From: Vigna angularis
Lineage: Eukaryota; Streptophyta; Magnoliopsida; Fabales; Fabaceae
Length of the DNA: 64,000 bases
Direction: 5' to 3'
Assembly (NCBI RefSeq): GCF_016808095.1
Contig: NC_068971.1
Location: 24,230,501 to 24,294,500 of the forward strand
Shown here: positions 46,595-58,878 of the stretch, in pieces
Layout: the number at the start of each line of letters is the position of its first letter
Position numbering within the stretch: position 1 is the stretch's first letter
The notes under the pieces: model-generated
What the model saw: only the letters and a program-made list of their open reading frames with translations
The model's database searches: none
Told to the model about the DNA's origin: nothing
Position numbers and translations under genes: made by a program

Positions 46595-48044
46595 TTATGT
46601 GTTGTAAAGTTATGCAATAAGGAGTTGAAAGTCTAGGAGTTTTGGTATTTAAAATGGAGGTTTTGATATACATTTTTTTGTTAAATAGTGTTTGGATGGA
46701 AAAATTTGTTGCAAGTCTATTTATGTGTCATTTGAGGTTTGTTAGCACTATAGTTGGTATGAATATGATGGGAAACTTGGTATGAGTCAATGTGTTAGTT
46801 TTAGAAGGTTTTAAGTTCAAATAAAGGGGTTTTGACATGTGAATTTTGGTATAAGAGTTAGGAAGGAAATTTTGAAGTTTATGGGTTAGTTATTTGGTCT
46901 TTTAGAACAGATTTTGATGTACAAGTATTATAAACCAATCATTCAACAATCACATACGTTGAATACACCTTAAGAAGTATATAAAAACTTAGTTCAAAAT
47001 ATGATATTTTTTGTCAGCCACCAAGTTTGCTCGCTCACCTAAAAGTGTTTGTTAGCCCACTCGCTCAGCCACCATGACTCGTTGTAAGAAAACAGAAACA
47101 GTGGTTTATGCTTGCTCAGCGACTACACTCGCTCAACTAGAAGTGTTTTGCTCACTCAGCTAGAATACATTCGTTCATATAGACTGCATAGTTATGCAAC
47201 AACAAAATTGTAGAATTTGCACCCCTCAATGACTCATGACCTATTCTAATGTCTTTCTCAACTCCTAACATCCTAGATTGTATTCTAAACTCAAATGGAC
47301 CTAAACAAATGTATCTAACCCAACCTAAACTCATTTTAAATTGATTGATCACAAGATTCCAATCAAAAATTAATCAAAGCCACACTTTAGAGATGGATTC
47401 AAAGTTATGAAGGTTAGTTCTAAGGTGGAACTTCTTTGTGTCGTTTCAAGTGTTGTTAGAATGAATGCAGGTAGCTCAATCTTAGGGGTTATCCTAACAC
47501 TCTAATGGTAACACATTCTTGTATAGAGAGGTTTGATGCAAGTGGTGAGAGTAGCAAGAGCTCTTAATCTAGGTGCTTCCATTATGGCCTATGACGCGGT
47601 ACAAACTAACCTTGTGATGTGTGGTAGGGTGAAACCCAATTGGCAAGGGCTTTACAAAACAGTAATGGCAACCACAAGTGCAAAACCTGTCATAGCTCGA
47701 CATTCATTCTAAGTCCGGATAGTCTAGTCAAAGTATGGTCATGTATAAAGTGTTTAGTTGGTTGGTGTGATATGTGTATCATGTGTATAATGTTTAAATG
47801 TTTATATATACCATTAATTGTTTGTATTCTAGCTTAGCCTTACTTTTGTGTTGTTTATTGTGTGTTGTTTTCTCTTTTTGTGATGATCACTTAAATGGTG
47901 TGAACTTAGGGAAAAAGTATTTTTAGTTGTTCTAGCGAAAGGTGAGAGTGAAGTAGATGAGTTGGTAGATGGATCTACAGAAGTAGATATATTGTCTTTA
48001 TGTAGATTTTTTTTCATCTAAGTGATTTTGTTATCATATATGTA
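46595..48044. repeat. 1.45-kb direct repeat, copy 1 (chromovirus LTR fragment)
   Basis: From TTATGTGTTGTAAAGTTATG to TTATCATATATGTA the sequence matches 53474-54919 throughout, with only scattered differences. It has LTR-like features (GCTCGCTCAGC words) but no coding sequence. It lies between the DUF674 upstream region and the truncated DUF674 duplicate. Confidence 0.85.
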
Positions 48045-48046
48045 GC

Positions 48047-48080
48047 GAAAGTTGTAGTGATTTTGTTCACTACAACTTTC
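48047..48080. repeat. Perfect 14-bp inverted repeat at a duplication junction
   Basis: GAAAGTTGTAGTGA, a 6-base loop, then TCACTACAACTTTC. It sits exactly where the 1.45-kb repeat meets the DUF674 duplicate. Confidence 0.85.
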
Positions 48081-48109
48081 AACAACACTTGCGCTTCAGT
48101 AGTAGTCAT
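48061..48109 (-). pseudogene. Truncated 5' end of a second DUF674 gene
   Basis: The minus strand from 48109 reads MTTTEAQVLLKVVVNK, matching the start of the intact DUF674 protein, and is cut off after about 16 codons. Its upstream region (48110-48856) is also a copy of the DUF674 promoter region, including the TATA box. Only the start of the gene survives. Confidence 0.85.
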
Positions 48110-48856
48110 GGTAGAACACGTGAACCACAACGAAGAAAAGCAGATTCGTAACCCTAGATACTATAAACTCCAACTACAGCGTTTATGTTCACTCTACTAT
48201 CGCCAAACGATTTCAGTTTCTATTTATAGCCGTGGTGTTAATGAAAATCTCTTCCATTAATTATCGCCAAACTATAAAATTTTATATTTAAAAACAAAAC
48301 AGAATAAAAAGTAAGAGAGATAGTAAAAAAATTATGTGTTTTAAAGTATTATTTTTCATCATCTAATTCTTTATATACATCTATAAAAACACAATTATAC
48401 TGAATTTGTTTTTTATAATTTTTAACAATTCTTTTTAATCTCCCAGATAGCATTTCTCTATTAATAGAGGGATGATTTCTAATTTTTTATGTTAAATCTT
48501 TCAAATAATATTTAAATTTAAATAATACAATATTAAAATACACTGTATTAAAAAGAATTAATTGAAACCCACATTTTATTAAAGTTTTATAAAATAATCA
48601 TATATTAGTATGAATTAATCATGTGCAACTATATTATATAGAAGTCCTTGTTAATAATAGACAGAAGCCAAACCTAAACTCTTTTTGTAAACAAACATAA
48701 AAATTGTTTTTTTTTTTACAAATCGATCTTTTCTCATGTTTCTCTTTATTATATTTTTTAAGATAATATTAAATATTAATAATTTTTTTATTAAAGTTAC
48801 AACTTTCGATGTTGGTAATTATTTCATCTCACTCCTTTTTTATCAACTAAATTAAT
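48110..48856 (-). repeat. Duplicated DUF674 promoter region
   Basis: Matches 46081-46594 in order: the leader with CGTGAACCACAACGAAGAAA, TATAAATA, the AATTATCGCCAAACTATAAA block, and the segment ATGAATTAATCATGTGCAAC to ATCAACTAAATTAAT. It is interrupted by about 230 extra bases at 48384-48615. Confidence 0.85.
48384..48615. repeat. Insertion in the promoter copy, related to DEFL 3' flank
   Basis: It contains GATGATTTCTAATTTTTTATG, AATTTAAATAATACAATA and ATTTTATTAAAGTTTTATAA in the same order as the tandem units at 51530-52316, the 3' flank of DEFL gene C (62240-62400) and, in reverse complement, the 3' flank of DEFL gene B. Confidence 0.55.
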
Positions 48857-48859
48857 GAG

Positions 48860-49367
48860 AAATAGTGTAGAGATTGTATTATTACTATTAGAACAAATTA
48901 AAGTATAAAGAGTATTAAAAAAATAAAATATTAGTTAATATTCAAAATCAACTTTATCGTATGACATCAAAACTTACATGACAAGTATTTCAATGAATCA
49001 CAAGTTTTTGTGTTGTTTTTAAATTTTCTGTTGAAAATTTTCTAGAAACTTTTGTTACGTTCCTTTACTCATTTCATTCACATGATCTTCGTGAGCACTA
49101 CAATATGATACAAATTTATTCTTCTTATTTTAGTATATAAAATGTATTTGAAAAATCATTTAAGTATTCATTTATGAAAATCCAATTTATCATCTTTTTC
49201 TAATAATTTGAAATTATTATCTCTAAAATATTATAAAATAAGAAATATTTTAAGATATTAAAAAATATTTCTAAAATAGTTATATATAGTAATATTATAA
49301 TTGATTATAAGATTATATTTTTAAAATATTTTATCATTTATATATATTTTATAATTTTAAACAAATT
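48860..49367. other. AT-rich DNA; end belongs to tandem unit array
   Basis: 49165-49367 matches 51710-51990 and 52190-52316 (GAAAATCC.A.TTTATCATC, TCTAAAATATTATAAAATAA). No gene. Confidence 0.55.
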
Positions 49368-49372
49368 CTCTC

Positions 49373-50259
49373 TGTGACATCCCAAATATATAATAACCAC
49401 AATTATATAATATAGGCGTCAACATCCAAATAAAGAGAACAGTTAGAGTATGACTTGCAATTAAGTACGAAATTACAGTCATCCAAAATATAATATAGAG
49501 TTTTAAACTCAAACAGTTTTGAGTATTTAACATCCAAGAGTTTAGATATCTAAATCCTACGCAGACTGTGCAACAACATCATTCTCCTCCAACTCTTGCT
49601 CCAAAGGTATTTCCTCAACCACATCTGCTCTCATCCAAGTGGATGATCATCGCAAAGAAAAACATACACAAACAGCACACAACACAGAAGCAAGGGTGAG
49701 CTAGATAAACAGGCAGTAATCATATTGTTCAATCAATTAATAATCATCATGCTTGGTATATATAAAACGGTTAATACATAACACATTAAACCATGACTCT
49801 AACACTCAACACGACTCATTCGGATTAGTATAACTGTCAAACTATTGGTCGTCTTTGCACTTGCGTAGTTCAGCTGGCACTCCCCAACACTGCAAGGTAA
49901 ATCCCCCATCTGTCTATGTCTAAACTCTAAGACTATAGACGAGAATCTCCCTCTACTCTCACCACTTACACTGCTCTCCTCTATTTGAGCATGAACAGTG
50001 CTTCGAGTGTAGGGATAGACATACCAGTTCAAAGCTCCATACAGTTATACAGAACAACAACACCCTACACATCACTTTCAATCATCTCACCCTGAGATGT
50101 CTACTTCATACTCAATTACATCATTGTAGTTCACATTCATATGTTTTACAACCACTCAACAACACCATACATACATCCTTCCTGGCAGTCAAACAACATC
50201 AATCAATCCAAACAGAAGAAGAAAAAATGAGTGAGATCCCCTCCATGCACCAGTTTACG

Positions 50260-50332
<73 letters not shown>

Positions 50333-51502
50333 GGATCATTACTTTAAATTCCAAACACACAGTGACTGATTTCCCAAAATTATAATTGACTAGAAATTAA
50401 CACATGATAACTTTATGCATCTACAATCAACTTGTTTTATTTTATTTTCATCCTAGTAGAGATCTTTCTTTACTCCAATTGGTCACCGGAGAGGACCTAG
50501 ATGTCTGAACGCATCAAACTCACCTTCGCCAACACATATGACTAGTCACAACTGACTGGACCAAGCCAGGGCTGCTCTATGATCAGGGATGTGCCAACTC
50601 AGGTTTTTAAGGTTCCTCTATCCTATCAAAAAAGAAAGGCTCTCAACAATTAACAATTAATTTATTTAAATTATCTACCCTGTTCTCTTATCTAAATCTG
50701 AAATGCCTAATTTTAATATTTTCACTTCCTCTCACAACAACCTCAAAGAGTACCTGTACATCTATTTAATACCTATATACATGCTATTACAGAACCCTTA
50801 CTCCAGACCTTCCAACAAGATCAATTTCAGCCAACAAACTCATTCAAAACATATTAAATTCATCACATCACAACATGCACAATTTCACAGTTTCAGTTAT
50901 AACACCAAATACAATAAAAGTCATAAAATAGTTTCACAAGAGCACACCAGTTCAACATTCATATGCATATATTTTTATAAAATAAATTCATACAAAAATA
51001 ATTAGCTCCCCTTACCTCAGAGTCGAATTACCAAGCTCACAGGAACTCTCCTTTACTGTGTCTCACCAAATGAGAACTCAACCAAACCCTATAAACCGCC
51101 AAGGGGTGACAGTAACAGCTCTTAGAGCTTGATTTAACACACAAAAAAATATAAACAAAACCCCCTAATAACATACAACCAGTAGCATTGCATGTTCTAG
51201 GTTTGAGAATGGAGACAGAGAAGGGAAAAGTTGACTCATCGGTCCAATCGAAAATGTGATCGGTTCAAAAGGAAGCCTTCGGTGAGATGAACGTCTGAGC
51301 ACCCTCCAACTCAAGATTGAAAGGTTCAAAGAGCTCAAAATTTAGAGAGAAGGCAAAGAGAGTTAGGGCTTGAAATTTTTAGAGAGAGAAGCTCAGAAAA
51401 TTAGAATCTGTTGAGCTCTTTCCTAAGGTCAGATTGACTTAGAAAGATGGGCCAGCTGCCCCACATAGGGCCCAATGGCCTAATGATTCTGAGGCCCATA
51501 CA
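49373..51502 (-). mobile_element. Solo LTR, chromovirus-like, 2130 bp, with 5-bp target duplication
   Basis: On the minus strand it starts TGTATGGGCCTCAGAATC at 51502 and ends TTTGGGATGTCACA at 49373. It is flanked by CTCTC on both sides (49368-49372 and 51503-51507). The interior includes GAGGTAAGGGGAGC and transcribed-leader-like sequence, with no protein. The sequence on either side joins into one of the tandem units, confirming the borders. Frames at 49799 and 50703 inside it are not genes. Confidence 0.85.
50263..50324. repeat. (AT)n microsatellite within the solo LTR
   Basis: Pure AT/TA run of about 60 bases. Confidence 0.93.
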
Positions 51503-51529
51503 CTCTCACTCACCTATCATTTATTTCTT

Positions 51530-52316
51530 TAAATGATGATTTCAAGTTTTTTTTCTTTATCTTAAATCTCTTAACCAATATTTTAAATTTGAACAAAACA
51601 TTATAAAATAACTAAATATATTAAAAAAAAGTAAAGTGAAACACATATTTTATTAAAGTTTTATAAAATAATAATAGATATAGATTTGAGTTTCATTTAT
51701 AGTCATGATGCTTATGAAAATCTACTTTATCATCTTTTTACTAATAATTTCAAATTATTATCTCTAAAATATTATAAAATAAGAAATATTTTAAGATATT
51801 AAACAATATTTCTAAAATAGTTATACATATATTATGATATAATAATATAATAATTGATTCTAAGGTTTTATTATAGTTTTAAATTTGTTTAAAGATAATA
51901 TATTATGATATAATAATTTATAATTGATTATATACAAGTAACAAAATATATATCATTTATATATATTTTAAAAATTTCAACAACTTTTTTATTCTCTCAC
52001 ATTTATGTAGTTAAATGATGATTTCAAGTTTTTTTTTATCATAAATCTCTTGAACAATATTTTAAATTTAAATAAAACAATATAAAAATAAACAAATATA
52101 CATTAAAAATAACTAAATTGAAACACATATTTTATTAAAGGTTTATAAAATAAGAATAGATATAGATTTGAGTATTCAAATATAACCATGATGCTTGTGA
52201 AAATCCACTTTATTATTTTTTTTTCTAATAATTTCAAATTATTATCTCTAAAATATTATAAAATAAGAAATATTTTAAGATATTAAACAATATTTCTAAA
52301 ATATATTTTCAACAAC
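51530..52316. repeat. Tandem units of about 484 bp related to DEFL 3' flank
   Basis: AAATGATGATTTCAAG opens units at about 51530 and 52014. Both continue through AACAATATTTTAAATTT, ATTGAAACACATATTTTATT and GAAAATC.ACTTTAT to ATATTTCTAAAATA; the second is cut short at 52316. A further unit is split by the solo LTR (49165-49372 plus 51503 on). The middle part matches the 3'-UTR side of DEFL genes B and C. Confidence 0.7.
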
Positions 52317-54964
52317 TAAACTAGTAACTCCAACAACCTACATCACTACAAGAGGAAGTGTTAACATTGGTTAGGGAAAGAAATAAGATTCAAGTTCTTG
52401 GTTTGATAAGAATTGAGTAAGAGTTAGTCAAAGAGTATGAAGACTAAGGTCTAAAGTGAATTCAGTAAGGAGAATTCATTAGTATAGTTAAAGCACTATA
52501 ACTAGTAAGTTTCTCAAAATGGTTGAGAAAGAGCAGTTTGGACAGTCCGAGTTTGAGATGTATCATAAGTTGGCTTAGTACCGATCAAGCTAGTGATCTC
52601 AAGTCAAAGGGGGATACAGATCTAAGTATAATTACAAGCTAGTGGGTCAAGAAATGCATATGATTCAGGTCAATGAGATAACAAAGTGAAGGTAGAGTGC
52701 TCAAATTGGTTTTGTCGCTGGAATGGAGGAGAGTTTTAATTTAGTAAATGGATAGTATATTTGGAAACTATGCTACTCAAAAGTGAAGATTAGTAAAGCA
52801 ATGTGAAGTCCTCAAAATGGGTGTAGTTAAAGATAATCAAGAGCATAACAGTTGGTAGTTAAATCATAAGTTGTAATGATCAAGTTAGTGGTATGATGGT
52901 TCTTTTCAATATTTACTTACGATAATATAAGTTTTCTTACTCCTATATCATCTATTTGACAATCAGAAAATTCCTAGGAGATCACTGTTGAGTTCTTTTC
53001 AATATCTACCAATCAATTTCTACAGTAGAGCAAGTAAATTTTGACTCATTTTTCTCTTTTGTTCCTAATCTGAACATAGGAGAAACAAGTTAACTTCCAT
53101 GTGTGATCTTGTTTCTTCTATCTGTTCTTGGTTAATCTAAGGTCCTAGAGACTCAATTTGTTTCCAATTTGGTATTTCGTACGTTCTTCTAGAATTTCCT
53201 TGTGTTTCAAGTAACCTGTAAGGCGTTTTAGAGTTGGGCAGATCCTTGTGAGGTAAGAGAAGCTAGACTTTTTCTTTAATTGATGTTTGTGGTGTAAGTT
53301 TGGTGTTTGTATGAGTATGAAACTAATGTGGTGTGATTTATGTTTTTATGCTAGTGTGTTAACTCATTTAAATGAGTGTATTTGAGTATTTGATGATGAA
53401 ATTTTTATGTCAGATATCTTAAATGATACTTTAGTTATGAATTGTATCTGAGTATGTTCTATTACTGATTGGGTTATGTGTTGTATAGTTATGCAATAAG
53501 GAGTTGAAAGTCTAGGAGTTTTGGTATTTAAAATGGAGGTTTTGATATACATTTTTTTTTGTTAAATAGTGTTTGGATGGAGAAATTTGTTGCAAGTCTA
53601 TTTATGTGTCATTTGAGGTTTGTTAGCATTATGAGTTGGTATGAATATGATGGGAAACTTGGTATGAGTCAATGTGTTAGTTTTAGAAGGTTTTAAGTTC
53701 AAATAAAGGGGTTTTGACATGTGAATTTTGGTATAAGAGTTAGGAAGGAAATTTTGAAGTTTATGGGTTAGTTATTTGGTCTTTTAGAACAGGTTTTGAT
53801 GTACAAGTATTATAAACCAATCATTCAACAATCACATACGTTGAATACACCTTAAGAAGTATATAAAAACTTAGTTCAAAATATGATATTTTCTGTCAGC
53901 CACTAAGTTTGCTCGCTCACCTAAAAGTGTTTGTTAGCCCACTCGCTCAGCCATCATGACTCGTTGTAAGAAAACAGAAACAGTGGTTTATGCTCGCTCA
54001 GCGACTACACTCGCTCAACTAGAAGTGTTTTGCTCACTCAGCTAGAATACACTCGTTCATATAGATTGCATAGTTATGCAACAACAAAATTGTAGAATTT
54101 GCACCTCTCAATGACTCATGACCTATTCTAATGTCTTTCTCAACTCCTAACATCCTAGATTGTATTCTAAACTCAAATGGACCTAAACAAATGTATCTAA
54201 CCCAACCTAAACTCATTTTAAATTGATTGATTACAAGATTCCAATCAAAAATTAATCAAAACCACACTTTAGAGATGGATTCAAAGTTATGAAGGTTAGT
54301 TCTAAGGTGGAACTTCTTTGTGTCGTTTCAAGTGTTGTTAGAATGAATGCAGGTAGCTCAAGCTTAGGGGTTATCCTAACACTCTAATGATCACACAATA
54401 TAGAGAGGTTTGATGCAAGTGGTGAGAGTAGCAAGAGGTCTTAATCTAGGTGCTTCCATTATGGCCTATGACGCGGTACAAACTAACCTTGTGATGTGTG
54501 GTAGGGTGAAACCTAATTGGCAAGGGCTTTACAAAACAGTAATGGCAACCACAAGTGCAAAACCTGTCATAGCTCGACATTCATTCTAAGTCCGGATAGT
54601 CTAGTCAAAGTATGGTCATGTATAAAGTGTTTAGTTGGTTGGTGTGATATGTGTATCATGTGTATAATGTTTAAATGTTTATAGATACCATTAATTGTTT
54701 GTATTCTAGCTTAGCCTTACTTTTGTTTTGTTTATTGTGTGTTGTTTTCTCTTTTGTGATGATCACTTAAATGGTGTGAACTTAGGGAGAAAGTATTTTC
54801 AGTTGTTCTAGTGAAAGGTGAGAGTGAAGTAGATGAGTTGGTAGATGGATCTACAGAAGTAGATATATTGTCTTTATGTAGATTTTTTTCATCTAAGTGA
54901 TTTTGTTATCATATATGTAACATAATATTTTAGTAGTTTTATACTATTAAAATGGGATGTTACA
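52317..54964 (+). mobile_element. Chromovirus-like LTR fragment ending in TGGGATGTTACA
   Basis: Ends AAAATGGGATGTTACA at 54964, the same end type as the solo LTR. It contains GTGAGGTAAGAGAAGC (53248) and, at 53474-54919, the second copy of the 1.45-kb repeat. The left end could not be fixed and no target duplication was found. Confidence 0.5.
53474..54919. repeat. 1.45-kb direct repeat, copy 2
   Basis: Matches 46595-48044. Unlike copy 1 it continues into what looks like the proper LTR end (54920-54964), so copy 1 is the truncated one. Confidence 0.85.
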
Positions 54965-55085
54965 TTAATTGTAATATACTCTTAGTGAATCAAGTGGATA
55001 TTTAGCACAACATATATGTTAATAGTTAATACACAATTCAAACAATGGTTCATTATCATCCTAATTATTTAATCCTAAATTCATA
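54965..55085. repeat. Flank shared with the end of the window
   Basis: TTAATTGTAATATACTCTTA through AATGGTTCATTATCATCC to TTTAATCCTAAATTC matches 63886-64000, which lies about 1.1 kb upstream of DEFL gene C. Confidence 0.7.
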
Positions 55086-55811
55086 CAAATTTATTTATTC
55101 TCGGTAAACCTTATCGTACAATATTACTAAGGTAAATAAAACACAAATCATTCTAATGTACTAATTAATATTCATTTTACATTTTGCTACAAGAATTCTT
55201 GCATTTAGCTTCAAAAAAATAATGTTGGCGTAAAAGTTACGCGTCTAGAGTCAATCAATACAACTTTAAAGCCAACTCTAAAAAAAATGAAAAATAGATT
55301 AGGGCAAAATGACTATAAATAAAACATAAAGATACGAAACATTGATGAAGAGCTATGACTACAAAAATTGTTTGATGAAATTCCTAAATGAAACCCTAAT
55401 ATACAAAGTATTTGATATAATATCACGATGAATGAAAACTATGATTTATACTATGCAAATGCTTGGGACAAGTTTAGATACCTAAAACTAAGTACTATAT
55501 ACATGTGGAACCGTTTAATAACTTACCATTCAAGAAATCACCATGTAAACTAAAATTGGTAGAATTGGAAATGTACCAATGCTCGTCAGCTTTTGACAAG
55601 TGTAAAATGTGATTGTATATGCATACTTGAGTTATGTGCAATGTAGATGCATGAGGCCTAATTGAATCACTATAACTAGGCATGAGAGGTATGTCAAATT
55701 GTTAAAATATGAAAAATTCATAAAACCCCATATTCGAAATCATAGGAAAACAATAGAGGGGTGAATAATGTTTTTAATGTTCTTTCGCAAAGCAATGTTT
55801 AATGAAGTGTA

Positions 55812-55814
55812 ATA

Positions 55815-55880
<66 letters not shown>
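55812..55880. repeat. (TA)n microsatellite
   Basis: TA run with two single-base interruptions. Confidence 0.93.
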
Positions 55881-57307
55881 TTTTAAAAAGGATGTTTACA
55901 CGTTAATTTTTATGGAGTGCATATATAGAAAACGTTTCAATAAGCAAAACAATAAAGCACATATTTTATATTAGTTTACTCAACTTGAATTACGTCTAAT
56001 TCTTCTATAAGAACTCTTAAGAGGTTGCACTAATCTTCAACAAAATTACACAAGTTTTACCTTTACAGGTTTACAATCATTATTCTTACCATTCTTGGTT
56101 CACCTAGTCAACACGACTAGTCCAAGTTTAACCACTCTTAGTATACAAGTATTCTAATGACTTTTGGTTCAACCCTATACAACTCGTTAGACTATTTATT
56201 TCAATCGAGCTAAACACCAAGTGCTTTAGTTATTTTTAGAATGTACAACGCAATCAGTGTTATGAGAAAATACAAAATGACAACTCTCAAAGAGAAGATG
56301 AATACAATACAAAAAAATATGAGATTTTGCTAAGGTTTTTCTCTCTTAAAAAATTTAACTTTAAATGATGTATGAGTATAGTAAGTTTGTTTGAATGTTC
56401 ACGAGTTCACTATATTATTCTTCTTGTCTTCTCGTTAGATAGAAAAGGTTGACTTCATGTACAATATGTAGTCTTTTTAGGTGAGAAGTCAAACTCAACT
56501 CTATTTTGCAGAGGTATAATGCTTTGTCATAGCTTTTAGCAAAACGTAGCTTGTACAATGTGATAGAGTAGAAGGCTTCAAGGGAAACTTTTGCAAAATG
56601 TTCTTTATATCTCTCAACGTTTTTTTTCTTGGATGTAGTGATTCTGATAAAGCTTTTTTGCTTTCGTGATCTGCACAAATATAAAAAAACAAGTTATACA
56701 AGCATTGAAACATTTCATCGTACATGCATTAAATATTTTGAAGGTTGATAAACATTAGGTTGTATTGCATGTTCAAAACATTTTATCATTTTTATTTCAT
56801 TAATAAATGCATCATTTGGTAAAGTATTCAACATATATGATGATCATATGGTGTAAAACATTAGATGCTTTATCAAAAGTTGTTTGAGTTATGCGGTGTT
56901 TAACAATCCCTTATTAGACGGTACATTTCATAAGACGCTTGCTTGAATTAACACTGTTTTGAATAACATTCTTTAAGTTATGGTGTTGCCATTGAGATAG
57001 ACGCTTCTATTCATAAGACGCTAGCTTGTTAGACATTGTTTGTTTAGACGTTTAGATGTTGTTCATGAAGCGTTGTTTGTTACACATATCGTCTATTAGA
57101 TGATACATTAAGAAAGATGCTTCCTTTTGTTAGACGATGTTCATAAAGCTTTATCCATCAAACAACATGGTTTAGAAAATGTTATTATAAGTTTGTTTTC
57201 TCTTAGACACTATTTCTTTAAAACAACATTCAGAAAGTTGATTCAATACTTTTTATTAAACTTCACAATTTGAGTCTCTAGACGATCTTGTGTTAACAAT
57301 ATTAAAC
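55881..57307. other. Intergenic, probable old retroelement sequence
   Basis: No protein domain. 56870-57240 has recurring AGACGCTT/TTAGACG words in both orientations, suggesting a degenerate repeat. The minus-strand frames at 56415-56725 have no recognisable family. Confidence 0.45.
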
Positions 57308-57310
57308 TAG

Positions 57311-58875
57311 CACTAGTAAAAAAAGAGTTTTTTAAGTCACACATTACGCTTCGGTTTCAGAAAAACCGAGGCCTGTCAAAACGCGGTGGCAGTTTCATAA
57401 TTTTTGCGAAACTATATGCCTCGGTTCAATTGGAACCTATGCCTAAGGGGTATACTACCTCGGTTCTCTGACCAACCAAGGCAGAAAACCTTGCTTCCCC
57501 TCTGCAAATTAGACTTTTCACCTGACAACCTTTTCAAAATAGACCTACTGCCTCGGTTCTATGGAGAACTGAGGCAGAATGTCCTATCAAAAGTTGACAA
57601 CCTCTGTATCTGAACGTTCTAAATCTATTTTGTCAACCTAATATTGCCTCGGTTCCATTTGAACCGATGTCATAAGGCCTTTATGTCTCGGTTTAACCGC
57701 GAATCGATGCCTATAGTTAGAAATATCTTTAAATTTTTCCATTTATAATTTTATTTTGAATTTTTTCAAAAAGGTTTACGCACCGATTGTCTTTAGAATC
57801 GAGGCAATAAAGTCTTATTGCCTCTGTTTTCTACTTAACCGAGGTAATAGTTTCTTCGATAGTTAAAATTTAAAAACGTAAAACAGTGATTACTCTTCCT
57901 CTTCTATGTGTCAACACAAGAACCCTTCTTTCCTATTTGGATCTGCGTTGCGCAAGGCGGTGGGATTTCTTTTCTCCTTCTTCGTCTTAATTCTTTTATC
58001 ACGGAGAGACCCAACTTTGGGGCATCACCTGGGGTCTCGCGCAAGCCGAAGAGGGAGGCTTCCTTCCTCTTCTTTGTTTCGATCCGTCTTGCTTCAAGTC
58101 GTGCATCTAACCTAGCCTAGGGTTCTTCGTCTCGCGCAAACAACCAACTTGGAGGGATCATCAATGGCGCGACGAAAGCGCACTAGAGACGCGTAGGGCC
58201 GCAAGGGCGCGATGGTCGTTCTTGTTATTCTTCTTCTCTCCGTTTTGATTTGCAGCGAAGGAGGAAGCTTCTTTCCCTCCCCTTTTTCTGATTTTGATTG
58301 GGTTGTTTTCATTTTGATTGATTGTCTGCAGGAATGATGGTGTTTGATTGATTCTGTGTAGATGGTGGTAGGAGTGCGTCGTCCTCGTTCTTATAGTGAT
58401 TTGGAGTTTGCATTTCATCTTGGAAGTGGATTTTCTGGGTTTTTGATTGATTGTAGGATGAGCCATGAAGAGTGATTGAGTTATGATTTAGGAATTTTCT
58501 TTTAGAGTTTATTGTTATTTTATTTTGATCTTGAAATTGGGATATTTGATTTGGATTCTGGGATTCTTTATTCTTCGCAATTGGGAACCTTTGATGATGA
58601 TGGTGTGAGATGGAGCAGTAGGTGTTGATGGATTGCAGCCAGGGGCTAAGAACTGACCTAGCGAATGGTGAAAAAAAAAACAAAAAAAAAACACAAAAAA
58701 AGAAGAAAAAACCCCTTTACTTTTTTCGGTTGGATTTGAACCAAGGCAAAAGCACACACGGTTTTGCCTCAGTTTAGAATCGAGGAAAAAAGTCTACTTC
58801 TTTTTGCCTCGCCTGTATATATCTCGGTTGCAGAACTGCTGCGTATAAGCAAAATTAATCATTGTCGTAATAGTG
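57311..58875. mobile_element. Complete non-autonomous CACTA element, 1565 bp
   Basis: Starts CACTAGTAAAAAAAGAG at 57311 and ends TTGTCGTAATAGTG at 58875, flanked on both sides by the 3-bp target duplication TAG (57308-57310, 58876-58878). Subterminal regions at both ends carry many CCTCGGTT / AACCGAGG words in both orientations, typical transposase-binding arrays of CACTA elements. The interior (57900-58680) is GC-richer, promoter-and-leader-like, without a recognisable protein. The frames at 57404, 57906 and 58161-58757 are not supported as genes. Confidence 0.8.
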
Positions 58876-58878
58876 TAG

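Noticed and set aside
47640..47837. 65-codon plus-strand ORF with several Cys residues (CKTCHSS...CIKCLVGWCDMCIMC)
   Set aside because: It lies inside the 1.45-kb LTR repeat. The second copy at about 54.5 kb is not longer or better conserved as protein, and no signal peptide or zinc-finger spacing is convincing.
46595..54964. A single large LTR element with 46595-48044 and 53474-54919 as its LTRs
   Set aside because: The copies lack common TG...CA borders and a target duplication, and the interior holds host promoter duplicate and an independently inserted solo LTR, not gag-pol.
49373..54964. One element from TGTGACATCCCA at 49373 to TGGGATGTTACA at 54964
   Set aside because: The left motif is the 3' end of a minus-strand solo LTR that has its own matching CTCTC flank at 51503, so the two ends belong to different insertions.
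56415..56725. Two overlapping minus-strand ORFs (87 and 74 codons)
   Set aside because: No recognisable family, mutually overlapping frames, AT-rich repeat-like setting.
57404..58757. Several 60-124 codon ORFs
   Set aside because: They are inside the non-autonomous CACTA element, overlap on both strands and show no domain.
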